Source of the DNA: Brevipalpus yothersi
Lineage: Eukaryota > Arthropoda > Arachnida > Trombidiformes > Tenuipalpidae
DNA: 64,000 nucleotides
NCBI GenBank assembly: GCA_003956705.1
Contig: QZCP01000108.1
Span: 28,191 to 92,190 of the forward strand
Direction of reading: 5' to 3'
Part shown: positions 50,420 through 61,310 of the stretch, in pieces
Position numbering within the stretch: position 1 is the first letter of the stretch
Layout: the number at the start of each line of letters is the position of its first letter
The notes under the pieces: model-generated
Told to the model about the DNA's origin: nothing
Databases searched by the model: none
The model's input: only the letters and a program-made list of their open reading frames with translations
Made by a program: the position numbers and the translations under genes

Positions 50420-51375
50420 GCAAGGGAGTCGATATTTAATCTTACAATATATTATATTATATTATAAAACGCGTAGAAGCAGCTAGCAGATGTGAAACTA
50501 GTTTCTGGTATGATTAACGAGGGGATGTGATGTTGGGAACTGAGAAATCTGTAAAGATTAGGGATCAGGATGGGAGGAAAGATATAAAAAAAGCCAATGA
50601 ATATCACACTCTTATTTATTTACCACCCAAGTAATCTAGAGTATTGGCTAATCTCTCACCTCAGTTGTACACGAACCAATTGGGCGATGAATGAAAGTCA
50701 ATTACGCGATCTACTAAAACTACTACTATCAGGAAACAAGATAGTTACTTTCCATAATGATGGAAAGAACAAGATAGAAACAGAGAGACAGAAAGATAGA
50801 TAAACGGAAGAGGAAGAAGAAGAAGAAGAAGAAGAAGTAATACAAGAAGAAGATGCAGAAAAGGTGTTGATGAAGAAAGCAACAACAACAATGACAGGAA
50901 AACGGTGTGTATGTGTGTGCAGGACGCGAAGGTAGGTAGAGAGAAGCGATGAATATTATTATTTACGATAAAACCCTAAATAATCACCTGGAAATGTTAA
51001 TCGTGAAAGACCGTGACAATCAAATTAAATAATGATCGATATCTAGTAATATTTTAAACACAGATAAGCATAAATAATCAGGTAAATAAGGCCATGATAA
51101 TATGGCGACATAATTTGATCAAGTCAAAATTGTTAAGTAAAGCTTTTAACTTACTTGTTAAAGCTTATTCTGTGTCAAAGAAAAAAAGAAACATTTAAAT
51201 TGGGCAAGTGGCGCTACATTCAAAATATTGGAAAGCATGCTTCAGAGTGTGTGAGTGTCAAAGTGTTGATACAAGTCATGAAATTTGATTCTGATTGTGA
51301 TCTGTAATTGTGTTTTGTGATTGTGAATTGATTGATATTGTGTGGAGCGTTGATTATCAATTGTAGGGTGGACAA
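50420..51375. other. Divergent upstream region of LENG8 and PPIH
   Basis: About 950 bp between two start codons facing away from each other. It contains the (GAA)n repeat and AT-rich DNA and probably both promoters. No TATA box is evident, as expected for housekeeping genes. Confidence 0.5.
50808..50836. repeat. (GAA)n trinucleotide repeat
   Basis: About nine GAA/AGA units between the divergent LENG8 and PPIH genes, followed by further A/G-rich sequence. It may be part of their shared upstream region. Confidence 0.9.
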
Positions 51376-52254
51376 ATGTCTTCGTGGAGCCAAATTCAAT
51401 CACAACTTAGGCATCCAAATAATCCTGTAGTTTTCTTTGATATCAACATTGGAACCACTGAAGCTGGTCGAATCAAGTTCGAACTGTTCGCCGATGTTGT
51501 GCCAAAAACTGCGGAAAATTTTAGGTAATTCTTTTATTTTCTGGATAAAATTATACTATTTATCGAATGTAAGAATGTTCATTGATTCGTTTGGCATTTT
51601 TCAGACAATTTTGCACTGGAGAATTCAAGAAAGATTCCATCCCGACTGGTTACAAGAATTGCTGTTTTCATCGGTAATCAAGTTTGAAATTTAGTGTTTT
51701 ACTTTTTCATCAATTGATTCTTGTATTTTTCTTTGCAGTATCATCAAAGATTTCATAATTCAAGGAGGTGATTTTGTTAATGTGAGTAAAATAGGAGTGG
51801 AAAAGCTCGATTTTCAAAACTTTTATCATTTACAGGGTGATGGAACGGGTCTGGTGAGCATCTACGGTGGTAAATTTCAGGACGAAAACTTCCTCTTAAA
51901 ACATGATCAACCTGGTTTGTTATCAATGGTAATAGTAGATGAAATCATTTTGAATGCTATCGGTAATAATTATACTCTATCACACAATACAGGCAAACTC
52001 TGGGAAAGATAGCAATGGCTGCCAATTCTTTATCACCTGCGCTTCTTGTGAATATTTAGATGGAAAACATGTAGTTTTTGGTAATTTGACCTCCTCGATG
52101 CTCGAGAATACTTTAAACTAATTTTTCTCTCTTTGATTGATCAGGTCGAATAGTTGATGGCTTACTCGTCATGAGGAAAATAGAAAATGTTCCCACAGGA
52201 CCCAACAATAAACCAAAGATTCCAATTACCATCACTCAGTGTGGAGAAATGTGA
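51376..52254 (+). CDS. PPIH: Peptidyl-prolyl cis-trans isomerase H (cyclophilin H)
   Basis: Six exons, 51376..51524, 51605..51673, 51739..51781, 51836..51928, 51993..52080 and 52145..52254, join to 183 aa (human 177). PPIH is the U4/U6-U5 tri-snRNP cyclophilin that binds PRPF4 during splicing. Sequence landmarks are [66 protein letters not shown] and VMRKIENVPTGPNNKPK, ending CGEM as in the human protein. The catalytic-pocket Arg of FHR and the QFF motif are kept. It has a slightly longer N-terminus than human. All introns are 65-80 bp. AMDHD2 follows on the same strand after 451 bp. Confidence 0.96.
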
Positions 52255-52705
52255 TCTTCTCTATAATTTTCGCCTTGAATATACTTTCTCTTCATTGTTT
52301 TGATAACTCTTCATCGATCAATCCAGTGCTGATTCGAACAGTTTCAACATTCAAACTATTTCATGGGTACGATTTGATTCGGAGATCGGCTGTCATTTCT
52401 GCTCGTTGGGAAATACTGGATCTATTCAAATGTATATCATCAAATTTACACTCTATCTGTTTGTAAAGAAATTTCATGATTTTTCATGCAGAATTACATT
52501 GTATTATTCAACTCATATTCTCAACTCGATGATATTCTTGATTTTCAATTTCATTATCCGCTTATGATCTTTAACCCTATGCAGTGTGTGCATCCATCTT
52601 TTGAACTCTGCGCAAACCTGTTATGATTCCAGATCACTGACATCATTATCTATAATATTAAATGCATGATGGAATTATTCTATCGTGGGCCAAATTTTCC
52701 AAGTG

Positions 52706-54082
52706 ATGTCTACCCTACCTTCAGTTTTCCCTCCTGGAACGATCGTTCAATTCGTCGATTGTCACCTAGTGCGAAATGGTCAAATCATAAAGGAAGATTT
52801 GTGGATGCGTGATGGGTGCATAATTGATCCAGAGAATCTGTTCTACAATGAAAGAAGATCATCAGATATAAAGATTAGTTGTTATGATAATCTAATTGCT
52901 CCTGGTTACATAGATCTACAGATAAACGGTGAGAGCCTTGTTTGGTTTGCCTCTTGATTGTTCAATTGGATATTGTTCTCTTCTCATTCTCACTCGAAGG
53001 TGGTTACGGATATGACTTCTCAGATGATACTCTAGACATACAGAAAGCGATCGATGTTGTAGCAGAAGGACTTTTAAGAACTGGAGTCACCTCTTTCTGT
53101 CCAACACTCATTACTCAATCATCAACTTCATACCACAAAATTTTGCCACAAATCAAGCGACGACAAGGAAATGCATCTCTTGGAGCCACTGTTTTGGGTA
53201 ATATTTGATGAACCAGAACGAGGTTGATTGCCCTCTCATAGTATAGCTTTCTATTCTCTAGGAGCTCATCTGGAGGGTCCATTTATCAGCAAAGATAAGC
53301 GAGGAGCTCATCCACCTCACTTGGTCAAAAGTGACCTAATTACTTCATGGTCAACAATCGAAGACTGCTATGGTACTCTTGATAATGTAGCAATTGTGAC
53401 TATGGCACCGGAACTCGATGGTGGATCAATCATTCGTCAATTACGTGATAGAGGAATTGTGATTTCGATTGGACATTCCACAGCCACACTAAATCAAGGA
53501 TTGAAAGCTCTCGAGAATGGAGCTAATTTTATTACTCATCTCTTCAATGCCATGTTACCATTTCATCATCGTGATCCAGGTTTAGTTGGCTTGATAACTG
53601 CCCAAGAAGATCATCCACTCTACTATGGAATCATTGCTGACGAAGTTCATACTCATGAAGCTGCTCTCCGTATAGCTCATCGATCAAATCCTGACGGTCT
53701 TGTTCTGGTCACTGATGCGATCTCAGCCATGGGTCTTCCGTCCGGAACTCAACATCGCATCGGTGATCAGATTGTTGAGATTCGTGATAAAAAAGCATTT
53801 GTTGCTGGCACTGAAACGCTTTGTGGTTCCATTGCAACGATGGACCAGTGTGTCAAAAATTTGAAAAAGGCCACCATGTGTACTACAGTTCAGGCAATCG
53901 AGTGTGCATCCCTACATCCTGCCCAAGTTATGGGCTTATCGAAACGAAAAGGAACTCTCAACTATGGGGCTGATGGAGATTTTATCATTCTTGACCAAGA
54001 TTTGAATGTTTTAGCTACTTTTGTTGAAGCTCAGCCTGTCTGGCTGTCCAACTCATTTGAATCATTCAAAGTAATCAGATAA
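52706..54082 (+). CDS. AMDHD2: N-acetylglucosamine-6-phosphate deacetylase (AMDHD2)
   Basis: Exons 52706..52928, 53000..53197 and 53262..54082 join in phase 1 to 413 aa (human 409). The enzyme removes acetate from GlcNAc-6-phosphate, returning amino sugar to the glucosamine pool, relevant where chitin is recycled. It belongs to the amidohydrolase (TIM-barrel metal-dependent) superfamily. Visible metal and active-site positions are HLEGPF with E145, GHS with H212, THLFNAML with H233, and LVTDAI with D292. APGYIDLQINGGYGYDF and ASLHPAQVMGLSKRKGTL are typical. The ATG at 52706 was chosen because it is the first in frame and gives the normal length. The gene is convergent with the four-TM protein gene, whose stop is 168 bp away. 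Confidence 0.96.
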
Positions 54083-54250
54083 TGAATTGATAATAATGTT
54101 TATTATTATGACAAAAGAAAGTGATGTATGGAAAGAAAGTATATCAGTTTTGATGAAAAATTTCAAGTACACTTTATCATAGAATTTTGTACAATTCCAC
54201 TTTACTATTATCTTTTCCACTCTATTTCTCGATGTATTTGATATTTCGTT

Positions 54251-55381
54251 TCATGAATTATCAATGAAAACATCATCCATTTCAATTGAAGACATTCCAT
54301 TGTCCCTGGCATAAGTGACACTCTTTTTGGTCGAACCATCTCTTTGTACTTTCGGAGGTTGATGAGTAGTAGTAGTACTTTGTGATGGATTAGAACTGTG
54401 AAGACTATCAGTTTCACTCATTCTCATTGATTTAGACTCTCTTCGCTGGAAAGATTCTTGTAAGGATGCATCTTTAGACATTTGGCTTCCTGATCGAGGA
54501 TTTATTTGGCTTGGATGAGCCCACAGCATTCGAATCTCTCGAATCAATAGGAATGTTCTTAATCCATAGAGAATGATGGAGATGAGAGTGAAGATAACCG
54601 ATGTGATCGCAAATGAATTGATTGGTCGGCGTAATGCCATGGTTCGAGTTACCAGTAGCACTTCACAGGCAAACAGAGCGAAAACCATCATGATTGTACA
54701 CAAAACTTCCAGAGACACTTTTCGTCGAGCTGACCATGACAAGTAATCACATTGGCCGATTAAATGAAGAAAGTAAATGGTGAATGCATACAAGCATGAG
54801 AATATATTGAAAACTGAAAAAAGTACACTAAATATTTGATCGCATTTATAGTTTGGCGCGAGAAAAAAATCTTCACATGGATCCTTGAGTTTTGAGCAGA
54901 CAAAAGCTGCCAACGATGTCAACATAATCGAAATAAGAACCGTTCCATGGGCAAGTGAACTGCTGGTAGCACTTTCCAGTCCTTGCATTTCGATTTCTGA
55001 TGAACAGCGATTAAATGTAACTGTACAAAAGCTATCTCGATCGATGAACGATGATACAGATTGGCTTGTTCGGCCGCGTGAATCTGAATTCACAAAACCC
55101 TTGGATGTTGATGATGTCCGAATGGGATTGGATTGTGCTCGTATCGCAGCAGCATGATGTTTGCTCACTTTACCATGTGTTGTCGCTGATTGTGATCGTT
55201 GATGAGCTGGAAAACGATTGGTGTGATCAACACTGCTATTCTGACGAGAATTGCAAGACCGATCCGCTGGCGGGCAACTTTCGGTGTGATGAACTACTTT
55301 TTTGGCTTTGGGAGGCTTTGCTGGAGGAGGAAGCAGCTTTTCAATCGAATAAATATCGTCATCAGAGGCCGCATTCATCAT
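54251..55381 (-). CDS. Four-transmembrane protein, single exon, unrecognised
   Basis: One open frame gives 376 aa. Residues 1-140 are cytosolic-looking, rich in Ser/Arg/Thr with a proline-lysine patch (LLPPPAKPPKAKKVV). Four hydrophobic segments follow: TVLISIMLTSLAAFVCSKL, IFSVLFSVFNIFSCLYAFTI, LEVLCTIMMVFALFACEVLL and SFAITSVIFTLISIILYGL. The loop between segments 1 and 2 contains two cysteines (DPCEDFFLAPNYKC). A Ser/Thr/Gln-rich cytosolic tail of about 90 residues closes the protein. The topology, N and C inside with four helices, resembles MARVEL-type or other tetraspan vesicle/junction proteins, but no diagnostic motif is visible. It is convergent with AMDHD2. The 5' leader contains a GA-rich tract. 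Confidence 0.78.
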   Translation of the reverse strand: MMNAASDDDIYSIEKLLPPPAKPPKAKKVVHHTESCPPADRSCNSRQNSSVDHTNRFPAHQRSQSATTHGKVSKHHAAAIRAQSNPIRTSSTSKGFVNSDSRGRTSQSVSSFIDRDSFCTVTFNRCSSEIEMQGLESATSSSLAHGTVLISIMLTSLAAFVCSKLKDPCEDFFLAPNYKCDQIFSVLFSVFNIFSCLYAFTIYFLHLIGQCDYLSWSARRKVSLEVLCTIMMVFALFACEVLLVTRTMALRRPINSFAITSVIFTLISIILYGLRTFLLIREIRMLWAHPSQINPRSGSQMSKDASLQESFQRRESKSMRMSETDSLHSSNPSQSTTTTHQPPKVQRDGSTKKSVTYARDNGMSSIEMDDVFIDNS

Positions 55382-56129
55382 CTTCTATCTTTTTTTTGTC
55401 CCTCTCTTTCTCTCTCTTTCTCTCTCTTCCTCCCACTTTTCATTCGAATGACTGGTGAAGCCTTCAAAAACACAGGCTCTCCATTGGCCTCATCATTTGG
55501 CTAGATTCTATTGTTGTTCTGATGAGCATTTCCAGTCTTGCGATCATATTGCTGAAACTGGGTAAAAAAAGTGAAACGAAACGTAAAAACTGGGTAAACG
55601 ATAATAGGGTAACCTTAATCAATTGAGCCTAATTGGCTTTTGGTGAATGAGAGAGAACGAGAGGTAGAGGGAACGATGATAATGATTGCAATTAATTTCA
55701 CCATAAATGACGAGTAAGTACACTTGAAGCTGTTCGAGCTGTATCGTTCAATGAAGAGGTGGAGAAAGTATAAAAAAGGAGAGAGAAAGAAAAACTGATG
55801 ACAATCTGATTGCTAGCAGGAAAAGCATCTGTAAACTTCCGCCACTAGTAGATTCACTTCACCATTCAATTGTCATAATATGACAAGATTGATTTGAATT
55901 TTATGTATTCCCGAAGACCGATACTTTGATAGAAAATCATCAAATTTCAAAATGTTTCCTACTATGGTCCTCAATTTGGAGAGGGACTGATCTGTGAATC
56001 TTGCGCCGATTATGGTGAGCTCGAAGATGAGGCAAATGTACTAACAAGTGTCGTTGACTGTGGGGGTTGTTTCGATTCAGTTACATGTCAAGAGGTGTGA
56101 TCGAGCATATAACTGATTTTTAACCTCTC

Positions 56130-56467
56130 TCACTTTCTCCGTTGAGGAGGAAGTTTTGCTAACGGAAATTGTGCGAGTGCCATGGGCACTGGCTCAGTTC
56201 GACAAACCGGATAATCTGTGATCCTATCTCCAACTTGATCAGGTCTAAGAGGAAATCCTCTCTCTTGTTTGAGGTATGTAACAAGTGATAAACAACATCT
56301 GATGGAAAATACATGTATAATGATCATTTCAACTTTTGTCTTGGGCTCATGTTGATTTTGTAATGGGAAAACATGTTCTTCTATAACAATTACAATTGAT
56401 GATAGGTCTTGATTCCATACAAATGGGAACGAACCATTTGTGTGGCCATCCTCATATTTGAAATTGG
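56130..56467 (-). CDS. Possible terminal exon of an unidentified gene
   Basis: From a good acceptor (gatatttcctag, exon starting at 56467) a frame stays open for 112 codons to a stop at 56130. The translation includes FKYEDGHTNGSFPFVWNQDL, a hydrophobic Ile/Val stretch (SSIVIVIEEHVFPLQ) and a Pro/Arg-rich end (YPVCRTEPVPMALAQF ... LPPQRRK). An upstream open segment ending FLFSNSK with a gtaagc donor would join in phase 1, but its own start is not found. Frame length and composition exceed what chance usually gives in such AT-rich DNA. I do not recognise the protein. The complete gene structure is unresolved, so this is a tentative partial call. Confidence 0.33.
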
Positions 56468-57599
56468 CTAGGAAATATCACTCTAGACTCATTAGTTGGA
56501 TTGATTTTTTGCTATTGTTCTCAATTTGGTTAGCTTACTCTTGGAATTAGAAAACAGGAAAGTTTTCACTTTAAGGTTTTGCAGTGTTCGTGCCCATAGT
56601 AGCACGCATCGATCAAATTAGAGGAAATGTAATGGTGCTTGGAATCACTGGGCTTCGAATCTTGGAGAGAGGTAATTTGATTGCTCAATTTTTTCAGTTG
56701 CCAAGAATGTTGAGTCCATTCACAATTTGTCAGAGAAAATCTGAAATCTGAAATCTTCGATTTCAAATACTTTTTCCGTTCTCAATCTGAATTTATCAAT
56801 TGCTCCTGGTATTTATCTCTAAAAATGAACTTCCTAGATGAACATGCTTTTTGGCAACAGAATCGAAAAATCATTTTGAGGCTTGAATTTTTTTGTCAAT
56901 TATTTCTTGAAAAATTATTCGTTGGAAAAAAAGTCTGCACTCTGAGTGAAGATGGCTGAAATAGAAAATCAATTCATCTATCGGATTTGATTTTACCATA
57001 GATTCGAATGAAATTTTGAAGAAAACGATTGCAATTTGCCGGTTCAGTTCTAATCACTTTATCATCAAGATATTGTTACGAATTTATCGACCGAAATGGC
57101 GGAAATAAAATTCCATTTGATTTCTTTGCAAATGTGTAAAGTTGGGCCGAAAATTCGACACACTGATCATATTGATGAATAGCGAATACATGAACTTTGA
57201 TGGAAAAGGACGTTTAATACAAAATCTGTCAGCCCTATTCAAGATGAAATTTTTCTCTCAATAATATCTCTCTCTTTATCAATTATCTCTACCATTGGTG
57301 ATCCAGTGATTTAGATCAATGCCTTTAATTGCCAATCATATTGCTCGGTCACCAGAAGGAGTTTTTTTGTTTTTACGTTAGCTCAAGTGTGTGTTGAAAA
57401 GAGAGAGAGAATGGCGGCAACGTGTTAGACAGCCAATGAGAGAGTTTTGATAAGTTTTGAATTAAAGTATTCGGTTAGGATTGTGTGGAATCAGCAGGTC
57501 AAATCAACTGTCATTTAATGAATGACATTTATTTAATGTGACTGACTAGCTGTTCAATTAATTAGTTGATTTAATTGTATCTTGTGTTGTGTGTCCACA

Positions 57600-58883
57600 A
57601 TGGAGAACTTTGAAAAGTTAGAAAAAATTGGTGAAGGTAAACAATATTGACTTTCTCAATCTCGTGCTTATTGAGTGATTACAATGTGTATCAATTGTTG
57701 TGGACACACAGCTTCTTACCGATTAATGGTCAACTTTTTGTTCCCATCTTCTAGGTACATATGGTGTAGTGTATAAAGCAAAGACAAAGAAGACTGATCT
57801 GATTGTGGCATTGAAAAAAATTCGCCTTGAAAATGAGGACGAAGGTGTTCCTCCAACCGCCATCAGAGAAATAACATTACTCAAAGAATTAACTCATCCC
57901 AATGTTGTGAGGTAAATTATGAAACCAAATGACTGGAATCTTGTCATTTGATTCTCTCTTTAATTTATGTTCCGCTCAGGATGAAGGACGTCATTCTTCA
58001 AGAGAATCGACTTTACTTGGTTTTTGAGTTTCTCTCTATGGACCTGAGAAAGTGTCTCGATTTGCTTCCCGAGGATAAACTTATGGACAAAGCTCTCGTC
58101 AAAGTAAAATTACATTCAATAGTGTTTGATCAAATTTTTAATTTCCACTTTCTTTTTCCAGAGCTATTTATATCAAATTTTGCAGGCATTGTCGTTTTGC
58201 CACAAGCGGAGAATCATTCATCGTGATTTAAAGCCACACAATCTTTTGATTGACTCCAAAGGAACTATCAAGCTCGCCGACTTTGGTCTTGCTCGTGCTT
58301 TTGGTATACCAGTTCGACCATATACTCATGAAGTAGTCACTTTATGGTACCGAGCACCTGAAGTTCTACTTAATGCGGAACGATACTCAACCCCTGTTGA
58401 TATATGGAGTGTAGGCTGCATATTCGCGGAAATGGCTACGAAAAAGCCTCTCTTCCATGGTGATTCTGAGATAGATCAGCTTTTCAGGATTTTCAGGTAA
58501 GAATAGATCATAATCATCAATCCTTATCCTCTAAATTTGTCGATGCCAATCTTGAAATTTTTAGGACCTTGGGCACTCCAACAGAGGAAATATGGCCGGG
58601 GGTTTCTAAGCTACCCTCATACAATAAGACATTCCCATCATGGAAGGAAAATATTCTCAATTCATTTGCCCCGATAATTAGCGAAAGTGGTGTCGACCTA
58701 CTCAAGGTAAGTAATTTTTCTTATTGTCACCATGATAGTCTCTCTAATTCTAATTCGATTATTTTCCAGCTTACACTGATCTATGATCCTCACAAGCGTG
58801 TATCAGCTAAAGCTTCGGTACTACATGATTATTTCAAGGATCTAGTAACAACTGACCTACCAGATTATGATATTGATTATTGA
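57600..58883 (+). CDS. CDK1: Cyclin-dependent kinase 1 (Cdc2) with variant PSTAIRE
   Basis: Six exons, 57600..57636, 57755..57911, 57980..58103, 58162..58496, 58565..58706 and 58770..58883, join to 302 aa (human 297). This is the serine/threonine kinase that, with cyclin B, drives mitosis. The Gly loop GEGTYGVV carries the inhibitory T14/Y15. K33 is the ATP lysine, D128 the catalytic base, D146 the DFG aspartate and T161 the activation-loop site (YTHEVVTLWYRAPE). The segment FADFGLARAFGIP-type activation region and DSEIDQLFRIFR identify CDK1/2. Two oddities: the cyclin-binding helix reads PPTAIRE (residues 45-51) instead of PSTAIRE, and the catalytic loop HRDLKPHN has His132 for Gln. Assignment to CDK1 rather than CDK2 rests on overall similarity. 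Confidence 0.92.
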
Positions 58884-59065
58884 TTGATGATCCAAATGGT
58901 GAAGAGAGGAAATTTTTTCCCTGAAAGTTACTTGTATCTAGCTCATAATCTGAACAATCTATGATTGCAATATATGAATACATCGCAAATGATACTGTGA
59001 GTTTGTATCGACTGTTGATGGAGTCAAAAATTTGAAGAGACAAATTCTTGGAAGTTTGTTCCTAT

Positions 59066-59698
59066 TTATTTTTCAGTCTTTATGATTCCAATCATTCTGA
59101 GGATTTCCAAAAAGTTGAGATAAAGTTTGATCAAAGCTACTATCAGGCATATGGTGAAGAAATTGGGAAAGTTTTCGCGAACTTGATCAGGGCAATGTCT
59201 TTCACACTGAGACAAAAAACTACAAGTTAGATGCGTTGAGCTGATAGAAAATTAACGAGAGCGACTTACGAATGATTGGATCTTGAAGACTGCTCGGTTG
59301 ATTTTTTCCTTGATTTCCATACTAGGAATGAAATCGTTTCGCGTTTGAATTTCTATCATAATCAACTTCACTCAAATACCTACCTGCAAAAGAATAGGGC
59401 GACAACTGATATTAAACATGTTCCCGATATTATTTGGAAAAACTTAGACGAAGGTTCATGGATGAATCCCACTATCCATCCCATGCAAACGGTAACCATA
59501 AATATCTTGAGAGCGACAAGTTGCGTCTCCGTCTCTTCTGGTGATACATCATCAGATGCTACAACTTTATGTATTCCACCTGTGCGGACAACTTATTAGT
59601 GAAAAGTATTCGAAACTGGGTAAGAGTATCACAAGAATTCAAAGTTACAAACCGAGAGCCGAAGCGACAGCAGTTTCTGCCGCCTCATTATGGGACAT
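59066..59698 (-). CDS. Small multi-pass membrane protein, four exons, unrecognised
   Basis: Exons 59698..59653, 59579..59384, 59321..59270 and 59206..59066 join in phases 1, 2 and 0 to 144 aa. The N-terminus is hydrophilic (MSHNEAAETAVASALGG). Then come hydrophobic segments LKIFMVTVCMGWIVGFI, FFQIISGTCLISVVALFFC and FFTICLIVALIKLYLNFLEI, and a short basic tail (MIGIIKTEK). Three membrane helices with a KxEK end suggest an ER-type membrane protein, but I do not recognise the family. All four exon junctions have GT-AG borders and agreeing phases, which makes chance unlikely. The stop codon lies inside an AATAAA hexamer (59065-59070 on the minus strand), so the 3' UTR is likely very short. It is convergent with CDK1. 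Confidence 0.68.
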
Positions 59699-61310
59699 TT
59701 TTGATTGTATATCAACAAGATATAGAGAAATTTTGATATTTTACTTGATTATCTCCTGAAATTGAATCCACTTGGTTGACTTTTTAGCCATTTTCTTCAA
59801 CAATTTATGAGAATAATAATAAGAATGATGATCAGGATTGGATCCGATAGATGAGGATTTATTGTTGAAAGGGTTCTTCAATCACTTGATTCGCCGCTAT
59901 TATTCCTTGTTTTCATAATAGAATTTGATAGTTGTCTGGAAAATAAATCGTTCTATGGCATCATTTATTGTGCAAATTTTCACATATTCACCAGCAATTA
60001 GATCTAATGTGCTGATCTGTTGATTTGAATAGAACTACTTTCACTATGATCCTGGATCCTATTGCCTGTGAAAGTGTGGGCTAAGTGTTCATCAGACCAC
60101 ATTAGGAAGGGATAATTCATCAAGCTAAACGTCCAATGAATTGGTCTTATGATCTTAATCTAGCAAATCCACTTAATTCGTTCGATCTTATAGTGAAACA
60201 ATTGAAAAAAAGAAAGTTTTCTTTCAGAGGAACCACAACAAAAAGACTTTGAAGACTTTAGTCTTCGAAAATTATGATGAAGAGAAGAAGATTGAAAAAT
60301 TGAGATGTGATGATGATGAGAAATTTAAATTGAATTGACTAGATTAATTAATTGACTAGATTCGTTAATTGGAAAGAAGAGATCAGAAAAATCAAAATGA
60401 CATGAAGACTTGGAAGAGTTGATCGAAAGAGAGATAAAATTTTCGCCCAGATTGAAAATTAGATTGATGATCAAATGGTCCACAGAAATATATCTATTCA
60501 AAAGTGTTTTGACCAAAAGGAGTCATTATTATTATTGTAAGAGCTTGGTCTTCTGATTTCGGTTTAGAGAACAAAGTCTTTGATTTAAAGTTTTAAAGTT
60601 TTTGGTTCGAAGTCAGATTTTGTTCTTGACAATAATCTTTTTAAAAGTTCCATACACGACCAAAATCTGATGATAGATAAGTAGTGCATCAATATCCCTA
60701 GAGAATTTCGTGAAATTTGGAATCATTTTCAAATCTGAACAGAAAATTTTGATCATTTGAACAATTTTCAAACCAGAACTTAGCCATTGAATGTCTAAAT
60801 TGGATTGTCAGATTCAGGAAGATGGATTCCAGGGCGCTTCTCTCTTCCTGATTAAGGACCTCTATCAATAGGATCGAGGAGTTTCAACAACTGTGACCAT
60901 TTTGATAGTGCCTTTTCTTTTTCTTCTTTTTATCTTTTTCTCCCTTAAAATTAATTGGATAGGGTGCTAATACATCAATTGCCATATCAATGCAACTTTC
61001 TGTCTTTTACCTTTACCCCCTTCGCTGAGGCGATTTGAATTAAAATCGATTTTTAGATCTGTATCCGTTTGAGCCGATTTTTTCCAACAATCTATGCCAA
61101 TAACAAGGATGATGATTTGATTCTTGAAGAATTATTGCATTGAATTCCTGATCGATCTGATTAGTAGCACCATTGGAAAACTTCGTTTAGTCAATCACGA
61201 TCATTGAATGAAACCAAATTCACCCTTCAGCTTAAATCATCATCAAGAAGAGAGGAAGTTAAATTATTGAGTATATCATGTTTATTCGAAATTATTTAAA
61301 CTAAGCATGA
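59699..61310. other. Intergenic, no gene recognised
   Basis: AT-rich sequence between the small membrane protein gene and the stop of the mucin-like gene, with polypyrimidine patches near 60910-60950. No exon is supported on either strand. Confidence 0.5.

Noticed and set aside
60597..60615. tRNA T-loop-like GGTTCGAAGTC
   Set aside because: No acceptor stem, D-arm or anticodon arm could be built around it.
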